Source: Phenylobacterium sp.
GTDB lineage: Bacteria > Pseudomonadota > Alphaproteobacteria > Caulobacterales > Caulobacteraceae
Direction: 5' to 3'
NCBI GenBank assembly: GCA_004799545.1
Contig: SSMU01000023.1
Span: 124,001 to 188,000, forward strand
DNA length: 64,000 nt
Made by a program: the position numbers and the translations under genes
Notes under the pieces: model-generated
Databases searched by the model: none
What the model was told of the DNA's origin: nothing
Seen by the model: only the letters and a program-made list of their open reading frames with translations
Shown: positions 1 to 10,691 of the stretch, one piece after another
How positions within the stretch are numbered: position 1 is the stretch's first letter
Layout: each line of letters opens with the position of its first letter

Positions 1-748
1 CGGTGGGCGGCACGAGGAAGGTCGGCAGCGGCCGCACCGTGTCCCGAGCCGGCAGGCGGATGGTCTCGACCACCAGGGTATCGCCGTCCCAATGGGCGAT
101 GGAATCGCCCAAGAGCGAGGTCTGGCTGGGCGGGCCGTGCTTGTCGGTGAGGGGGATGATCCTCAGGTCCGGGCCGTACTCGGTGAGGATCACCACGGCG
201 TCCCGGGTCTGCAGGATCTCGCGGGGGTTGATGTCGTTGGTGACGGCGATCGGCGGCTGGCCCTGGCCCACCAGGCAGCGCTCCCAGTCCGGCCGCTGCT
301 CGGGCCCGTCGGCGCCGATCGGCGGTTCGGCGCGGGTGCGCAGCAGGTTTTCGATATAGCGCACCTGACCCCGCGCGGCGGGCGTCATCGGCATCATGCC
401 GTCGGCCGGCTCGACCACCTGGCGTGAGCGGCGCTCGCCGCGGACCACGCCCAGGCCGACCACGGCGTCGTGGGCGGCGATGTCAGCCACCTCGCCGTCG
501 ATCTTCAGCGAGGCGTAGCCGGCGATGCTCTCCGAGACCTTGCGGGCATAGGCGCGGGCCTCCGCCTCCGAGAGCACCAGCTTCGGCGCCTCCGGCGAGG
601 CCTCAAGCGGCAGGACGAAGTCTGTGTTCCAGACCCCGCCGAGGTCGGGCTGGCCGTAGGCGTTCCTGGGCGCGTGGTAGGGGCGGGTCTCTGCGGCGCC
701 GGCGGCGAGGACACCGAGGACAGCGAAGATCAACCCGACGCGACGCAT
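1..748 (-). CDS. Secreted protein of unknown function, 3' end cut by window
   Basis: The reading frame starts at the ATG at 748 and stays open to the left edge, giving 249 codons in the window; the C-terminus lies outside. The protein opens with MRRVGLIF and a hydrophobic, alanine-rich stretch to about residue 20, a likely export signal. The mature part starts with HAPRNAYGQPDLGGVWN. A 'PDLxGxW' opening is common in secreted proteins of unknown function in caulobacters and sphingomonads. I recognise the family pattern but no catalytic motif. Codon use is typical of the surrounding genome. It is the last gene in its direction before an unremarkable 100-base gap. Confidence 0.65.
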   Translation of the reverse strand, partial: MRRVGLIFAVLGVLAAGAAETRPYHAPRNAYGQPDLGGVWNTDFVLPLEASPEAPKLVLSEAEARAYARKVSESIAGYASLKIDGEVADIAAHDAVVGLGVVRGERRSRQVVEPADGMMPMTPAARGQVRYIENLLRTRAEPPIGADGPEQRPDWERCLVGQGQPPIAVTNDINPREILQTRDAVVILTEYGPDLRIIPLTDKHGPPSQTSLLGDSIAHWDGDTLVVETIRLPARDTVRPLPTFLVPPT

Positions 749-848
749 CTCATTCCCCCGGCGATCGACGGTCGGCGACCGACCCGGGGTAAGGCAAGCG
801 AAAAACCTGCACGGGGCTTGTGAGCGGCCAGGTGGCGGCGCCTGGGCG

Positions 849-1349
849 TCAGCTCGGCCAGCTCCCGTCCACCACCCGCGGCTCCGCCAGGACGAATGGC
901 GCGTTGGGGCCCCCATCGGCGGCCAGCGCGTGATCGGCGTAGAGCGGCATTCCGGCCGGCAGCACCACCCCCAGGCGCGCCTTGCGGGTGAAGATGTGCC
1001 GGCTGGCGTCCAGGTCGCGCACGAACCAGCTCGGGTCGTCGAATGTGCCGCCGCACAGCCCGACGTATCCGGGAAACCGCTCGAAACCCAGCATCAGCGA
1101 GGTTCCGCAACAGCCGCAGAAGCTGACCGTCACCCGTTTCCCGCTGCCCGCGGAGGTGAGCTCGTAGGTCTTCGGCGGCGCCCCCGAGACAGACACCGCC
1201 TCGGCCTTGAAGACGGGCTCGACCAGGAAGGCGGATCCGGTGAGCCGCTGACAGAAGGTGCAGTGGCAGATCGTGGTCTGGATGGGGTCGCCGGTGGTCC
1301 TATAGCGGATCGCGCCGCACAGGCAGCCGCCGTCGTGGATTTGAGTCAT
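849..1349 (-). CDS. GFA (glutathione-dependent formaldehyde-activating)/CENP-V family protein
   Basis: A 166-residue protein starting MTQIHDGG. The zinc-binding cysteines of the GFA fold are all visible: C9 and C11 (GGCLCG), C28, C30 and C33 (ICHCTFC), and C78, C80 and C81 near FCGCCGT. This is the family's standard pattern of a structural and a second zinc site, and the length is normal. Most members outside the Paracoccus Gfa enzyme have no proven substrate, so 'formaldehyde-activating' is only a family name. The frame stays open upstream to 1919, but that part is antisense to nothing real and overlaps the CoA-transferase gene in another frame, so I start at the ATG at 1349. Confidence 0.85.
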   Translation of the reverse strand: MTQIHDGGCLCGAIRYRTTGDPIQTTICHCTFCQRLTGSAFLVEPVFKAEAVSVSGAPPKTYELTSAGSGKRVTVSFCGCCGTSLMLGFERFPGYVGLCGGTFDDPSWFVRDLDASRHIFTRKARLGVVLPAGMPLYADHALAADGGPNAPFVLAEPRVVDGSWPS

Positions 1350-1453
1350 TGCAATCGTCCTGGAAACCCTTTCGCCCCGCTCGATTGGGGGCGCTCGAAG
1401 GTCTCCGACGGGCTGCCCGCGGGCAAACGAATTGGGCGCACAGCGCCTGCGAC

Positions 1454-2680
1454 TCAGACTGGCCCGGCCACCACGCCGGCGTCGTGCAACCGGGCGATCT
1501 CGGCGGAATCCATCCCCAGCACCTCGGCCAGGACTTCGTCGGTATGTTCGCCGAGCCGGGGGGCGGGCTGTGGCGGGCCGCGCTCGGCCTGCGGGATGGT
1601 CGCCATGGCGCCGCCTGCCGGATAGGTCAGGCCGCTGGGATGGCGGATCGGCTGGAAGACCGGGTTGTCCTTGTAGAGCCGGCGGTCGTCGAGGGCGGCC
1701 TCCAGCGGCTGGTAGGCGCCCCAGGTGACGCCGCCGGCGTCGAAGGCCGGGGTCAGCTCGGCGGCGGTGCGCTGGGCGAAGGCGTGCTCGAACAGCGGAT
1801 AGAGCCGCGCGCGGTGGATGAAGCGTAAGCCCTCGTCGGTGGCGAAGACCACGCCGAGTTCGGCCTCCAGGGTGGCGACCTGGGTGGTCAGGCCCAGCGC
1901 CTCCAGGGCCTTCGACCACTGCTTCGGCGTGATCGCCAGCAGCATCAGCTTGACGCCGTCGCGGGTGGTGAAGTCACGGCCGAAGGCGCCGAAGATGTCG
2001 TTGCCCATCCGCGGCCGCTGGTGGCCGGCCAGCATCGTCTCGGCGGTGAAGCCGAGGTTGGCCATGGTCGCCGCGGCGATATCCGACAGCGGCGCGCGGA
2101 TCTCCCGACCCAGGCCATCGCGGCTGCGGGCCAGCAGCGCCGAGACCAGGGAGAAGGCGCAGTAGGCGCCGGTGAGCAGGTCCCAGGCGGCCAGCACATG
2201 GTTGACCGGCCGCGGGTCGTCGGCCGGGCCGGTCATCTGCGGCAGGCCAAGCGCGGCGTTGATCGTGTAGTCCATGCCCTGGGCGCCGTCGGCCCAGCCC
2301 ATGACGCGGACGCAGATCAGGTCGGGCCGGCGCTTGCGGAGCGTCTCGTAGGAGAGGAAGCCGTCCACCGGGAAGTTGGTGACGAACAGGCCCGCGTCCG
2401 GCCCCGGCGCGGTGGCCAGGGCCTGGGCGATCTCGCGCCCCTCCGGCCGGGTGAGGTCGAGGGCCACCGACTTCTTGGCCTTGTTCAACCCCTCCCAGTA
2501 GAGGCTCGACCCATTGTCCGCGAGCGGCCAGCGGCGGAAGTCCGGCCCGCCGCCGATGTTGTCGAAGCGGATCACCTCGGCGCCGTACTGGGCGAGGTAA
2601 AGGCCGCAGGTGGGCGCGGCCACGAAGGCCGAGCCCTCGACGACGCGCAGGCCTTTCAGGAGGTCGTACATAGTCCCCAC
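1454..2680 (-). CDS. Class III CoA-transferase (CaiB/BaiF family)
   Basis: A 408-residue protein of usual family length. The N-terminus (LKGLRVVEGSAFVAAP, then LYLAQYGAEVIRFDN) is the typical CaiB/BaiF start, with GLNKAKKSVALDL further on. D167 in AAWDLLTGAY sits where the family's catalytic aspartate, which forms the acyl-anhydride intermediate, is found. The enzyme would move CoA between carboxylic acids in the cytoplasm; the substrates cannot be told from sequence. Two starts are possible (MGT at 2680 or MYD at 2671). The gene begins one base after the aldo/keto reductase ends on the same strand, so the two are probably cotranscribed. Confidence 0.9.
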   Translation of the reverse strand: MGTMYDLLKGLRVVEGSAFVAAPTCGLYLAQYGAEVIRFDNIGGGPDFRRWPLADNGSSLYWEGLNKAKKSVALDLTRPEGREIAQALATAPGPDAGLFVTNFPVDGFLSYETLRKRRPDLICVRVMGWADGAQGMDYTINAALGLPQMTGPADDPRPVNHVLAAWDLLTGAYCAFSLVSALLARSRDGLGREIRAPLSDIAAATMANLGFTAETMLAGHQRPRMGNDIFGAFGRDFTTRDGVKLMLLAITPKQWSKALEALGLTTQVATLEAELGVVFATDEGLRFIHRARLYPLFEHAFAQRTAAELTPAFDAGGVTWGAYQPLEAALDDRRLYKDNPVFQPIRHPSGLTYPAGGAMATIPQAERGPPQPAPRLGEHTDEVLAEVLGMDSAEIARLHDAGVVAGPV

Positions 2681-3616
2681 TCAGGCGATCAGCTTGCCGA
2701 CCTCGGCCACCTCTTCCGGCGTCAGCCGCCAGTCGGCGGTGGCGGCGTTGGCCTTGATCTGGGCCGGCGAGGTGGCGCCGGCGATCACCGAGGAGACCAC
2801 CGGGTGGCCCAGCAGCCAGGCGAAGGCCAGCTCCAGGATCGTGTGGTCGCGCTCGGCCGCCCAGCCGGTCAGCTTCTCCACCTTGTCGAAGTTCTTGTCG
2901 GAGAGCGCCTGGGCGCCGCGCGGGCCCCAGGCGGCCAGCCGCGTGCCCTCCGGCGGCGGCTCGCCGCGCTTGTACTTGCCGGACAGCAAGCCTGAGCCCA
3001 GCGGGAAGAACGGCAGGAAGCCCAGGCCGAACCGCTCGCAGGCCGGTAACACCTCGTGCTCCACCCGCCGCTCCAGGAGCGAGAACTGGTTCTGCGCCGA
3101 GACGAACCGGGTCTGGCCGACGATCCGGGCCTGCCAGTCGGCGTCGGCGACCTGCCAGCCCGAGAAGTTGGAGTTGCCGACGTAGAGCACCTTGCCGGCG
3201 GTGATCAGGTCGTCGAGCGCCCGCAGGGTCTCGTCGATCGGCGTCTCCGGGTCCGGGCTGTGGAACTGGTAGAGGTCGATCCAGTCGGTATCCAGCCGCT
3301 TGAGGCTGTCCTCCACCGCCTTGACGATCCAGCGGCGCGAGCCGCCCTTTTTGGTCTCGTCGTCGCCGATCCGCATACCGAACTTGGTGGCCAGGACGAC
3401 GTGCTTTCGTTTCTTGCCCAGCGCCTTGCCGAGGAACTCCTCCGACTTGGTCCCACCGTAGATGTCGGCGGTGTCGAACAGGGTGATCCCGGCGTCGATG
3501 GCCGCATCGACCACGCCTTGCGTCTCCTTCTCGTTGATCCGCATGCCGAAGTTGTTGCAGCCGAGCCCGACCTCGCTGACCTTCAGGCCCGAGGCCCCCA
3601 AACGCCGAAGCTTCAT
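2681..3616 (-). CDS. Aldo/keto reductase
   Basis: A 311-residue NAD(P)H-dependent carbonyl reductase with the AKR (TIM-barrel) pattern. The catalytic tetrad is visible as D48 and Y53 (FDTADIYGG), K78 (LATKFGM) and H119 (LYQFHSPD). GNSNFSGWQ and the C-terminal SSVIAGATSPAQ stretch, which contacts the cofactor, are also present. It is closest in pattern to the YajO/PhdYeiA-like AKRs. It is the first gene of a two-gene unit with the CoA-transferase that abuts its 3' end, and it diverges from the pilus operon across 190 bases that hold one copy of the C/G-rich hairpin repeat. The physiological substrate is unknown. Confidence 0.92.
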   Translation of the reverse strand: MKLRRLGASGLKVSEVGLGCNNFGMRINEKETQGVVDAAIDAGITLFDTADIYGGTKSEEFLGKALGKKRKHVVLATKFGMRIGDDETKKGGSRRWIVKAVEDSLKRLDTDWIDLYQFHSPDPETPIDETLRALDDLITAGKVLYVGNSNFSGWQVADADWQARIVGQTRFVSAQNQFSLLERRVEHEVLPACERFGLGFLPFFPLGSGLLSGKYKRGEPPPEGTRLAAWGPRGAQALSDKNFDKVEKLTGWAAERDHTILELAFAWLLGHPVVSSVIAGATSPAQIKANAATADWRLTPEEVAEVGKLIA

Positions 3617-3663
3617 GCGCGTCCCCTTGAAATTGACCGACTGAAATGGCGGCGGAGCCTAGG

Positions 3664-3688
3664 CCATCCCTCCCTTGATGGGGAGGGG
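3664..3688. repeat. Solo copy of a C/G-rich hairpin repeat
   Basis: An imperfect hairpin with arms CCCTCCC and GGGGAGGG around a TTGAT-like loop, in the 190-base gap between the divergent aldo/keto reductase and cpaB. It matches the hairpin unit seen in inverted pairs at 28119-28268 and 57025-57168, but I see no second copy here. A 10-base palindrome (GCGATATCGC, 3741-3750) lies nearer cpaB. No clear sigma-70 promoter stands out. Confidence 0.5.
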
Positions 3689-3806
3689 AAGCGCGCTCTC
3701 ATCGTTCAGAATGCTTAGCCGGCGTTCACTGCGTTTGTTGGCGATATCGCAAGGCGGGGATCGCTAACCTTATGACGAACCTAATAGTTTCCGCAGGCTT
3801 CAGCAT

Positions 3807-4763
3807 ATGCGCGTCATCACCATCGTCAGTCTTGGGGCCTCGGCGGTCCTGGGCCTGGGTGCGCTTTTCGTGGCCAAGACGGTGTTGCCGAACCAGGCGG
3901 CGGCGAAGCCCGCGGGCATGATGGCGGCAGCGCAGGGCGTGCCGGTGGTGATCGCCACCAAGGACATCAAGTACGGCGACAAGCTGGACGCCTCCGCCCT
4001 CACCGTCGCCCACGTGCCGGCCAGCGTCGCGCCGCAGGGCGCCTTCTCGACCGTGGCCCAGGTGCTGGCCGAGGATAAGGGCGGCGGCGCGCCGGTGGCC
4101 CTGATGCCAATCGCCGCCCACGAGGCCATCCTGCCCATCAAGCTCTCCGGCCCTGGCGCGCGGCCCTCCGTCGCCGCCGAGCTGGCCGAGGGCATGCGCG
4201 CCTACACCATCAAGGTCTCCGACGTGACCGGGGTTGGCGGCCAGGCCCTGCCCGGCGACCACGTGGACGTGGTGCTGATGCGCGACCTGACGCCGACGGC
4301 ACAGACCCGCACCTACGCCTCCGACGTCATCGTGCAGAACGTCCGCCTGCTGGGCGTCGACCTGAACGCCGACCTCAATTCCAACAAGCCGGCCGAGCCG
4401 AAGAACGCGACCCTGGAAGTGGCCGTGGTCGACTCCCAGAAGCTGGCCATCGCCTCGACGCTCGGCACGCTATCGCTGGCGCTGCGCCGCACCGGCCAGG
4501 CCGAGGCTGAACCGGTCCGCAGCCTGCGCACCAGCGACTTCCTGAGCGGCGGCGGCGCGGCCGCCGGCCCGGTCGTGCGCCATCGGGGCGGCGGCGCGGT
4601 GCGCTCGGGCGCCGGGATGATCACCGTGGTCTCCTACGGCGGCCGCGTGCCGACCCCGACCCATGGCGGGGGAACGCCGCCCGCCGGCTCGCCCTCGGCC
4701 GTCAGCGCCATCACCGCGGCCAAGGACGCCGCCCCGCCGCCGCCGAAGCCGGCCGGCGTCTGA
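3807..4763 (+). CDS. cpaB: Flp pilus assembly protein CpaB (RcpC family)
   Basis: A 318-residue protein with an N-terminal membrane segment (about 4-28) followed by a SAF-like domain (PVVIATKDIKYGDKLDASAL) and then the RcpC/CpaB domain (AYTIKVSDVTGVGGQALPGD, VDVVLMRDL). CpaB proteins act in the periplasm with the secretin CpaC during assembly of Flp/Tad pili. The C-terminus is proline-, glycine- and alanine-rich and looks disordered. It is the first gene of cpaB-cpaC-cpaE-cpaF-tadB-tadC, all on this strand with gaps of at most about 5 bases, which supports the call. Confidence 0.93.
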   Translation: MRVITIVSLGASAVLGLGALFVAKTVLPNQAAAKPAGMMAAAQGVPVVIATKDIKYGDKLDASALTVAHVPASVAPQGAFSTVAQVLAEDKGGGAPVALMPIAAHEAILPIKLSGPGARPSVAAELAEGMRAYTIKVSDVTGVGGQALPGDHVDVVLMRDLTPTAQTRTYASDVIVQNVRLLGVDLNADLNSNKPAEPKNATLEVAVVDSQKLAIASTLGTLSLALRRTGQAEAEPVRSLRTSDFLSGGGAAAGPVVRHRGGGAVRSGAGMITVVSYGGRVPTPTHGGGTPPAGSPSAVSAITAAKDAAPPPPKPAGV

Positions 4764-4768
4764 TCGAC

Positions 4769-6103
4769 ATGCAAAGTGTGCTCCCCATGACGCGTCCCCT
4801 GCTCGCCGCCATCGCCTGCGCGCTCAGCCTGGGCGCGGTGGCCGCCCAGCCGGCCAAGGCCGCGGTCCCCATGGCCGCCGAAGCCGTGGTCAGCCGCTCG
4901 ATCGTGGTGCCGAAGGACAAGTCGGCCTCGTTCCGCCTGGCCGAGCCCGCCAGCCGCATCGTCGTGGCGCAGGACGAGATCGCTCAGGTGGTCGCCACCT
5001 CCGACCGCAGCTTCTACGTCCGCGGCAAGGATATCGGCGCAACCAACCTCTTGGTCTATGGCCCCGGCGGACGGCTTGCCGAGGTCATCGACCTCTATGT
5101 TTCCTATGACGCCTCGGCCATGCAGGAGGCGCTTGGCGTCGCCTTCCCGAGTGAGCACATCCGGGTCAGCACCATGGGCGAGGGCCTGCTGCTCACCGGC
5201 CAGGTGTCCAACACCGGGGTCGCCGCCCGCGCCCAGAAGATCGCCGAGAAATACGCGCCCGACTTCGTCACCAACAACCTGACCGTCCGTGCCTCGCAGG
5301 AGGTGATCCTGGAGGTCCGGGTGATGGAGGCCACCCGCTCGGCCCTGCAGGACTTCGGCATCAACGCCACGGTCGGCAATTCATCGTTCCAGTTCGCCTC
5401 GGGCACCGGCCTGATCAGCGGCAACACCCCGCAGGGCGTGCTGAGCCTCACTGGCGGGTCGGGCCACACCTCGATCGACGTCCAGCTGCAGGCCCTGGAG
5501 ACCAAGGGGCTGATCCGCACCCTGGCGCGCCCCAACCTGGTGGCCGTCTCCGGCGAGAAGGCGAGCTTCCTGGCCGGCGGCGAATTCCCCTTCCCGGTGC
5601 CGCAGGGCCTCAACGAGGTGACCATCGAGTTCCGCCCCTATGGCGTGAAGCTCAACTTCACCCCGACCGTCGAGGACAACGGCCTGATCCGCCTCGACGT
5701 GGAGCCGGAGGTGAGCGCCCTCGACCCGGCCAATTCGCTGCGGCTGTCCAACATCACGGTGCCGGCGCTGACCACCCGGCGCGCGCAGACGGTTGTCGAG
5801 CTGAAGGACGGCGAGGCCCTGGCGATCGGCGGCCTGTTCCAGCACGACTACGCCAATAACGTGGCCCAGATCCCGGGCCTGGGCTCGATCCCGATCCTCG
5901 GCGCCCTGTTCCGCTCCGCCCAGTGGAAACGCGACGAGAGCGAGCTGCTGATCATCGTCACGCCCAGGCTGGCGACGCCGGCCGACTTCGCCGCGGCCAA
6001 GCAGCAGGTGGCGCTGTCCGGCGAGGAGCCGAGCACGCCGAGCTTGCTGTTCAACGGCCAGAGCCTCGACAAGCCGATGTCGCCGATGAAGGGTGGCAAA
6101 TAG
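4769..6103 (+). CDS. cpaC: Type II/IV secretion outer-membrane secretin CpaC
   Basis: A 444-residue secretin of the Flp/Tad system. A signal peptide (TRPLLAAIACALSLGAVAAQ) is followed by the pilus-formation N-terminal domain (about 45-115, SRIVVAQDEIAQVVA, GKDIGATNLLVYG). A BON-like stretch and then the secretin barrel domain follow (VELKDGEALAIGGLF, IPGLGSIPILGALFRS, ELLIIVTPRLA). Secretins form the outer-membrane ring through which the pilus passes. Starts at 4769 or 4787 (MTRPL) both leave an intact signal peptide, and neither has a strong ribosome-binding site. It lies 5 bases after cpaB. Confidence 0.94.
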   Translation: MQSVLPMTRPLLAAIACALSLGAVAAQPAKAAVPMAAEAVVSRSIVVPKDKSASFRLAEPASRIVVAQDEIAQVVATSDRSFYVRGKDIGATNLLVYGPGGRLAEVIDLYVSYDASAMQEALGVAFPSEHIRVSTMGEGLLLTGQVSNTGVAARAQKIAEKYAPDFVTNNLTVRASQEVILEVRVMEATRSALQDFGINATVGNSSFQFASGTGLISGNTPQGVLSLTGGSGHTSIDVQLQALETKGLIRTLARPNLVAVSGEKASFLAGGEFPFPVPQGLNEVTIEFRPYGVKLNFTPTVEDNGLIRLDVEPEVSALDPANSLRLSNITVPALTTRRAQTVVELKDGEALAIGGLFQHDYANNVAQIPGLGSIPILGALFRSAQWKRDESELLIIVTPRLATPADFAAAKQQVALSGEEPSTPSLLFNGQSLDKPMSPMKGGK

Positions 6104-7290
6104 GTGGGCCTGCTCGGATCCAAGCCCGCGGCCGCCGCGGTGAGCCTGGCCGGCCGCCGGATCCTGGCGCTTGGGCCCGCCCTCGCCGAACTCGCCGACG
6201 GGCCGCTGGCCGGCGCCGAGCTGACCGCCGCCGGCGTCGAGGCGCTGGACGGCCTGACCCGAGGCGCCTGCGACCTGGTGCTGATCGACGCCGACGCCTG
6301 GAAAGCCGAGGAGCTGGCCGCCGCGGTGAAGGCGCTGGCCGCCGCCAAGGCGCCGCCGCCCGTGCTGATGGTGGGCCAGAGCCTGCCGGCCGGCCTGGTG
6401 CGCAACCTGCTGCGGCTGGAGCAGGCCGACATCCTCGAGGCGCCGTTCTCGGCCGACCAGCTGACCGCCGCCCTGCAGGGCCTGATGGCCGCCGGCGCCG
6501 CCGCGCCCTCCGCCCCCTCCGGCGCGTCGCGCTGCTGGGCGGTGACCGGGGCGGTCGGCGGATCGGGGGCCACGACGCTCGCCGTCGAGATCGCCACCGC
6601 CATGGCCGCCCGTGGCAACCTGCGCGTCTGCCTGATCGACCTCAACCTCGCCGACGGCGCCGCTGCGGCCTACCTGGGCTCGACCGCCGCCATGCGGCTG
6701 GCGGAGTTCGGCTCGGCCGCCGAGCGCATCGACCAGGCCATGCTGCAGGCCTTCGCGACACCGGTCTCCGACCGCCTCGACCTGCTGGCCCATCCGCGCG
6801 ATCCGCAGGCCTTCGAGACCGCCGCCCACGACGCCGTGCTCAGGGTGCTGGAGATCGCCTGCGAGACCTATGACCAGGTGATCCTCGACGTGCCGCGCCA
6901 TCGCCGCGCCTGGAGCCTGGAGGCGCTGGCCGGGTCCGACGAGGTGCTGGTGATCTCCGAGCTCACCGTGCCCGCCCTGCTCGCCGCCCGCTCGCTGTCC
7001 GACGAGATCGAGGACGCCCTGGGCTCCGGGCTGAAGCCGCGGATCGTGCTCAACCGGCTGGCCAGCCGGATGTTCGGCCCCGCCCCCTCCATGGCCGAGG
7101 CCGAGCGCGCCCTGCAGCGCAAGGCGATCGCCGGCATCTCCTCCGACTGGGAGGCCGCCGCCGCCTCGGCCAACCTGGGCGGCCCGATCGCCCAGCACCG
7201 GCCGAAGTCGAAGATCGTCAAGGACGTGCAGGTGCTGGTGGAGCGGGTGGTCGCCGAGGCCGCCCGCCGCGACGCCCAGAGGGCCGCCTG

Positions 7291-7291
<1 letters not shown>
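6104..7291 (+). CDS. cpaE: CpaE-like pilus assembly ATPase (MinD/ParA family)
   Basis: A 395-residue protein read from a GTG directly after the cpaC stop. The first ~130 residues look like a response-regulator fold (CDLVLIDADAWKAEEL, PPPVLMVGQSLP) without a clear phospho-acceptor context. Then comes a MinD/ParA-type ATPase domain. Its P-loop reads GAVGGSGATTLA, with alanine in place of the usual Walker A lysine, as in other CpaE proteins. CpaE/TadZ proteins position the pilus machine, often at a pole. It overlaps cpaF by one base, so translation is coupled. Confidence 0.88.
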
Positions 7292-8730
<1,439 letters not shown>

Positions 8731-8734
8731 GCCG

Positions 8735-9694
8735 ATGCACGCGGACGGCAAGACCCTGGTCATGATCCTGGTGTTCGCCGCGGTGTTCACCGCGGCCCAG
8801 GCGGCGATCGGCCTGTTCACCACGGCGACCCAGAAGCGCCGGATGAACCAGAGGCTGAAGATCGCCGACAAGGTGGATGGGGTGGCGGCCCTGGTGATCG
8901 AGCTGCGCAAGCAGCGCGGCCTCACGGCCAGCGGCGAGCGCGCCGAGCGGCTCAAGTGGCTGTCCAAACTGATCGTCGCCTCGGGCCTGCCCTACGACCA
9001 GAAGAAGTGGATCACCTATGTGGCCGCGGCCGCCCTGATCGGCGGAATCGGCGGCTTCGCGGCGACCCACATGCCGTTGATGGTGCTGCTGGGCGCGGCG
9101 CTCGGCGGGATCGTCGTGCCGGTCTTCATGCTGAAGGTCATGGCCGGCCGGCGGGCCAAGAAGCTGGGCGCCCAGCTGCCGCAGGCCCTGGAGATCATCG
9201 TCCGCTCTCTGGAGGCCGGCCACCCGGTGCCCACCGCCATCGCCCTGGTCGGCCGCGAGATGAGCGACCCCGTGGGCTCAGAGTTCGGCATGTCCGCCGA
9301 CGAGATCGCCTATGGCGCGACGCTCGCCCAGGCCATCGAGCGGATGAGCGAGCGCTGCCAGCATCCGGACGTCGACCTGTTCGCCGCCACCGTGCGCCTG
9401 CAGGAGCGGGCCGGCGGCAATCTCACCGGCCTCCTGAAGCTCAACGCCGCCACCGTGCGCGACCGTCACAAGATGCGGCTGAAGATCAAGGCGGCCTCGG
9501 CGGAAGGCCGCGTCTCGGCGATGATCCTGACCTCGGCGCCCTTCGTGGCGTTCGGCCTGATCAACATCACCAACCCGCGCTTCTATGGCGACGTCAGCCA
9601 CGAGCCGATGGTCCGTTACGGGCTGATCGGCCTGTTGGGCTGGCTGTTCATCGGCAACCTGGTCATGCGGCGCATGATCGACATGCGGCTCTAG
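8735..9694 (+). CDS. tadB: TadB (CpaG) inner-membrane platform protein
   Basis: A 319-residue type II secretion F-domain protein. There is an N-terminal membrane helix (about 5-22), two central helices (about 90-125), and the GspF domain with LPQALEIIVRSLEAGHPV, RCQHPDVDLFAATVRLQERAGGN-type signature and KIKAASAEGRVSAMILT. Two further helices (FVAFGLINI, and YGLIGLLGWLFIGNLV at the end) complete the usual TadB topology. TadB and TadC form the inner-membrane platform driven by CpaF. It is placed between cpaF and tadC with 4-base gaps. Confidence 0.94.
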   Translation: MHADGKTLVMILVFAAVFTAAQAAIGLFTTATQKRRMNQRLKIADKVDGVAALVIELRKQRGLTASGERAERLKWLSKLIVASGLPYDQKKWITYVAAAALIGGIGGFAATHMPLMVLLGAALGGIVVPVFMLKVMAGRRAKKLGAQLPQALEIIVRSLEAGHPVPTAIALVGREMSDPVGSEFGMSADEIAYGATLAQAIERMSERCQHPDVDLFAATVRLQERAGGNLTGLLKLNAATVRDRHKMRLKIKAASAEGRVSAMILTSAPFVAFGLINITNPRFYGDVSHEPMVRYGLIGLLGWLFIGNLVMRRMIDMRL

Positions 9695-9698
9695 CGAC

Positions 9699-10643
9699 AT
9701 GGCCCAGCTTCCCATCGAGACCCTGATCTACGTGGCGGGCCTGGTGCTGCTGGTCGGCGCGATCGCCGGCGGCGGCTGGCTGGCGGTGGCGGAGCTGCGC
9801 GTCCGGGCGCTGCGGCGCACGCGCCTCGCGACGGCGGCCGCGGGCGCCGGTCCTCGCGGCGCGCCCGCCGGGGCGATCGCGGGCCAGGTGCTGGCCGGCG
9901 TCAAGCGGCTGGGCCAGCAGAGCGCGGTGCGCGACCCGGCCAAGGTCTCCCTGCTGCGCTCGCGGCTGACCCAAGCCGGCTTCCACAGCCGCGAGGCGCC
10001 GGTGATCTATCTCGGCATCCGCGCCGCGGTGCTGGTGGCCGCCACGCTTGCGGTGATCCTGACCCTGCCGATGATCGCCGGCGGCAAGGGGATGGGCGCG
10101 GTGGCCTTGGCCTTCGTGCTGGCGGGCGTGGCGATCCTCGGGCCCGACCAGGTGCTGAACTCGCGCCGCAAGACCCGCGAGCGGGAATACGCCGACGGCT
10201 TCCCCGACCTCCTCGACCTGCTGGTCGCCAGCGTCGAAGCCGGCCTCAGCCTCGACGCCGCGGTGAGCCGGGTGGCCGAGGAGCTGGCGCGGCGCTACCC
10301 GAGCCTGACCTTCCACCTGCGGGCGCTGACGCTGGAGCTGCGCGCCGGCCGCTCGCGCAAGGACGCCTGGGGCGCCTTCGCCGACCGCCTCGGCATCGAG
10401 GACGCCCGGGCGCTGGCCACCATGCTGCGCCAGTCGGAGGAGATGGGCACCAGCCTTGGTGAGACCCTATCGATCTTCTCCCAGGACCTGAGGTCCAAGC
10501 GCATGCTGCGCGCCGAGGAGAAGGCGCTGGCGCTGTCGGCCAAGCTCACCGTGCCGCTGATCCTGTTCATCTTCCCCTGCCTGCTGGGCGCCCTGATGCT
10601 GCCGGCCGCGGCCCGCCTCAGCCACGTGTTCGGCAACCAGTAG
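9699..10643 (+). CDS. tadC: TadC (CpaH) inner-membrane platform protein
   Basis: A 314-residue partner of TadB with the same GspF-domain pattern. It has an N-terminal helix (YVAGLVLLVGAIAGGGWLA), a middle pair of helices, then DGFPDLLDLLVASVEAGLSL, a MLRQSEEMGTSLGETLSIFS stretch and the C-terminal KLTVPLILFIFPCLLGALM helix. This is the canonical TadC layout. It is the last gene of the pilus operon. The next gene on this strand (10692) is an unrelated esterase, so no pilin, tadD, tadE/F/G or prepilin peptidase follows. Confidence 0.94.
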   Translation: MAQLPIETLIYVAGLVLLVGAIAGGGWLAVAELRVRALRRTRLATAAAGAGPRGAPAGAIAGQVLAGVKRLGQQSAVRDPAKVSLLRSRLTQAGFHSREAPVIYLGIRAAVLVAATLAVILTLPMIAGGKGMGAVALAFVLAGVAILGPDQVLNSRRKTREREYADGFPDLLDLLVASVEAGLSLDAAVSRVAEELARRYPSLTFHLRALTLELRAGRSRKDAWGAFADRLGIEDARALATMLRQSEEMGTSLGETLSIFSQDLRSKRMLRAEEKALALSAKLTVPLILFIFPCLLGALMLPAAARLSHVFGNQ

Positions 10644-10691
10644 GGCTGAAGGGCCGTTGCCGCCCGCGGACTTGGATGATCTGCTGAGCGC

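Noticed and set aside
3617..3806. CtrA or sigma-54 promoter for the pilus operon
   Set aside because: I looked for TTAA-N7-TTAA and for GG-N10-GC in the divergent gap and found neither. The GCGATATCGC palindrome does not fit either consensus.
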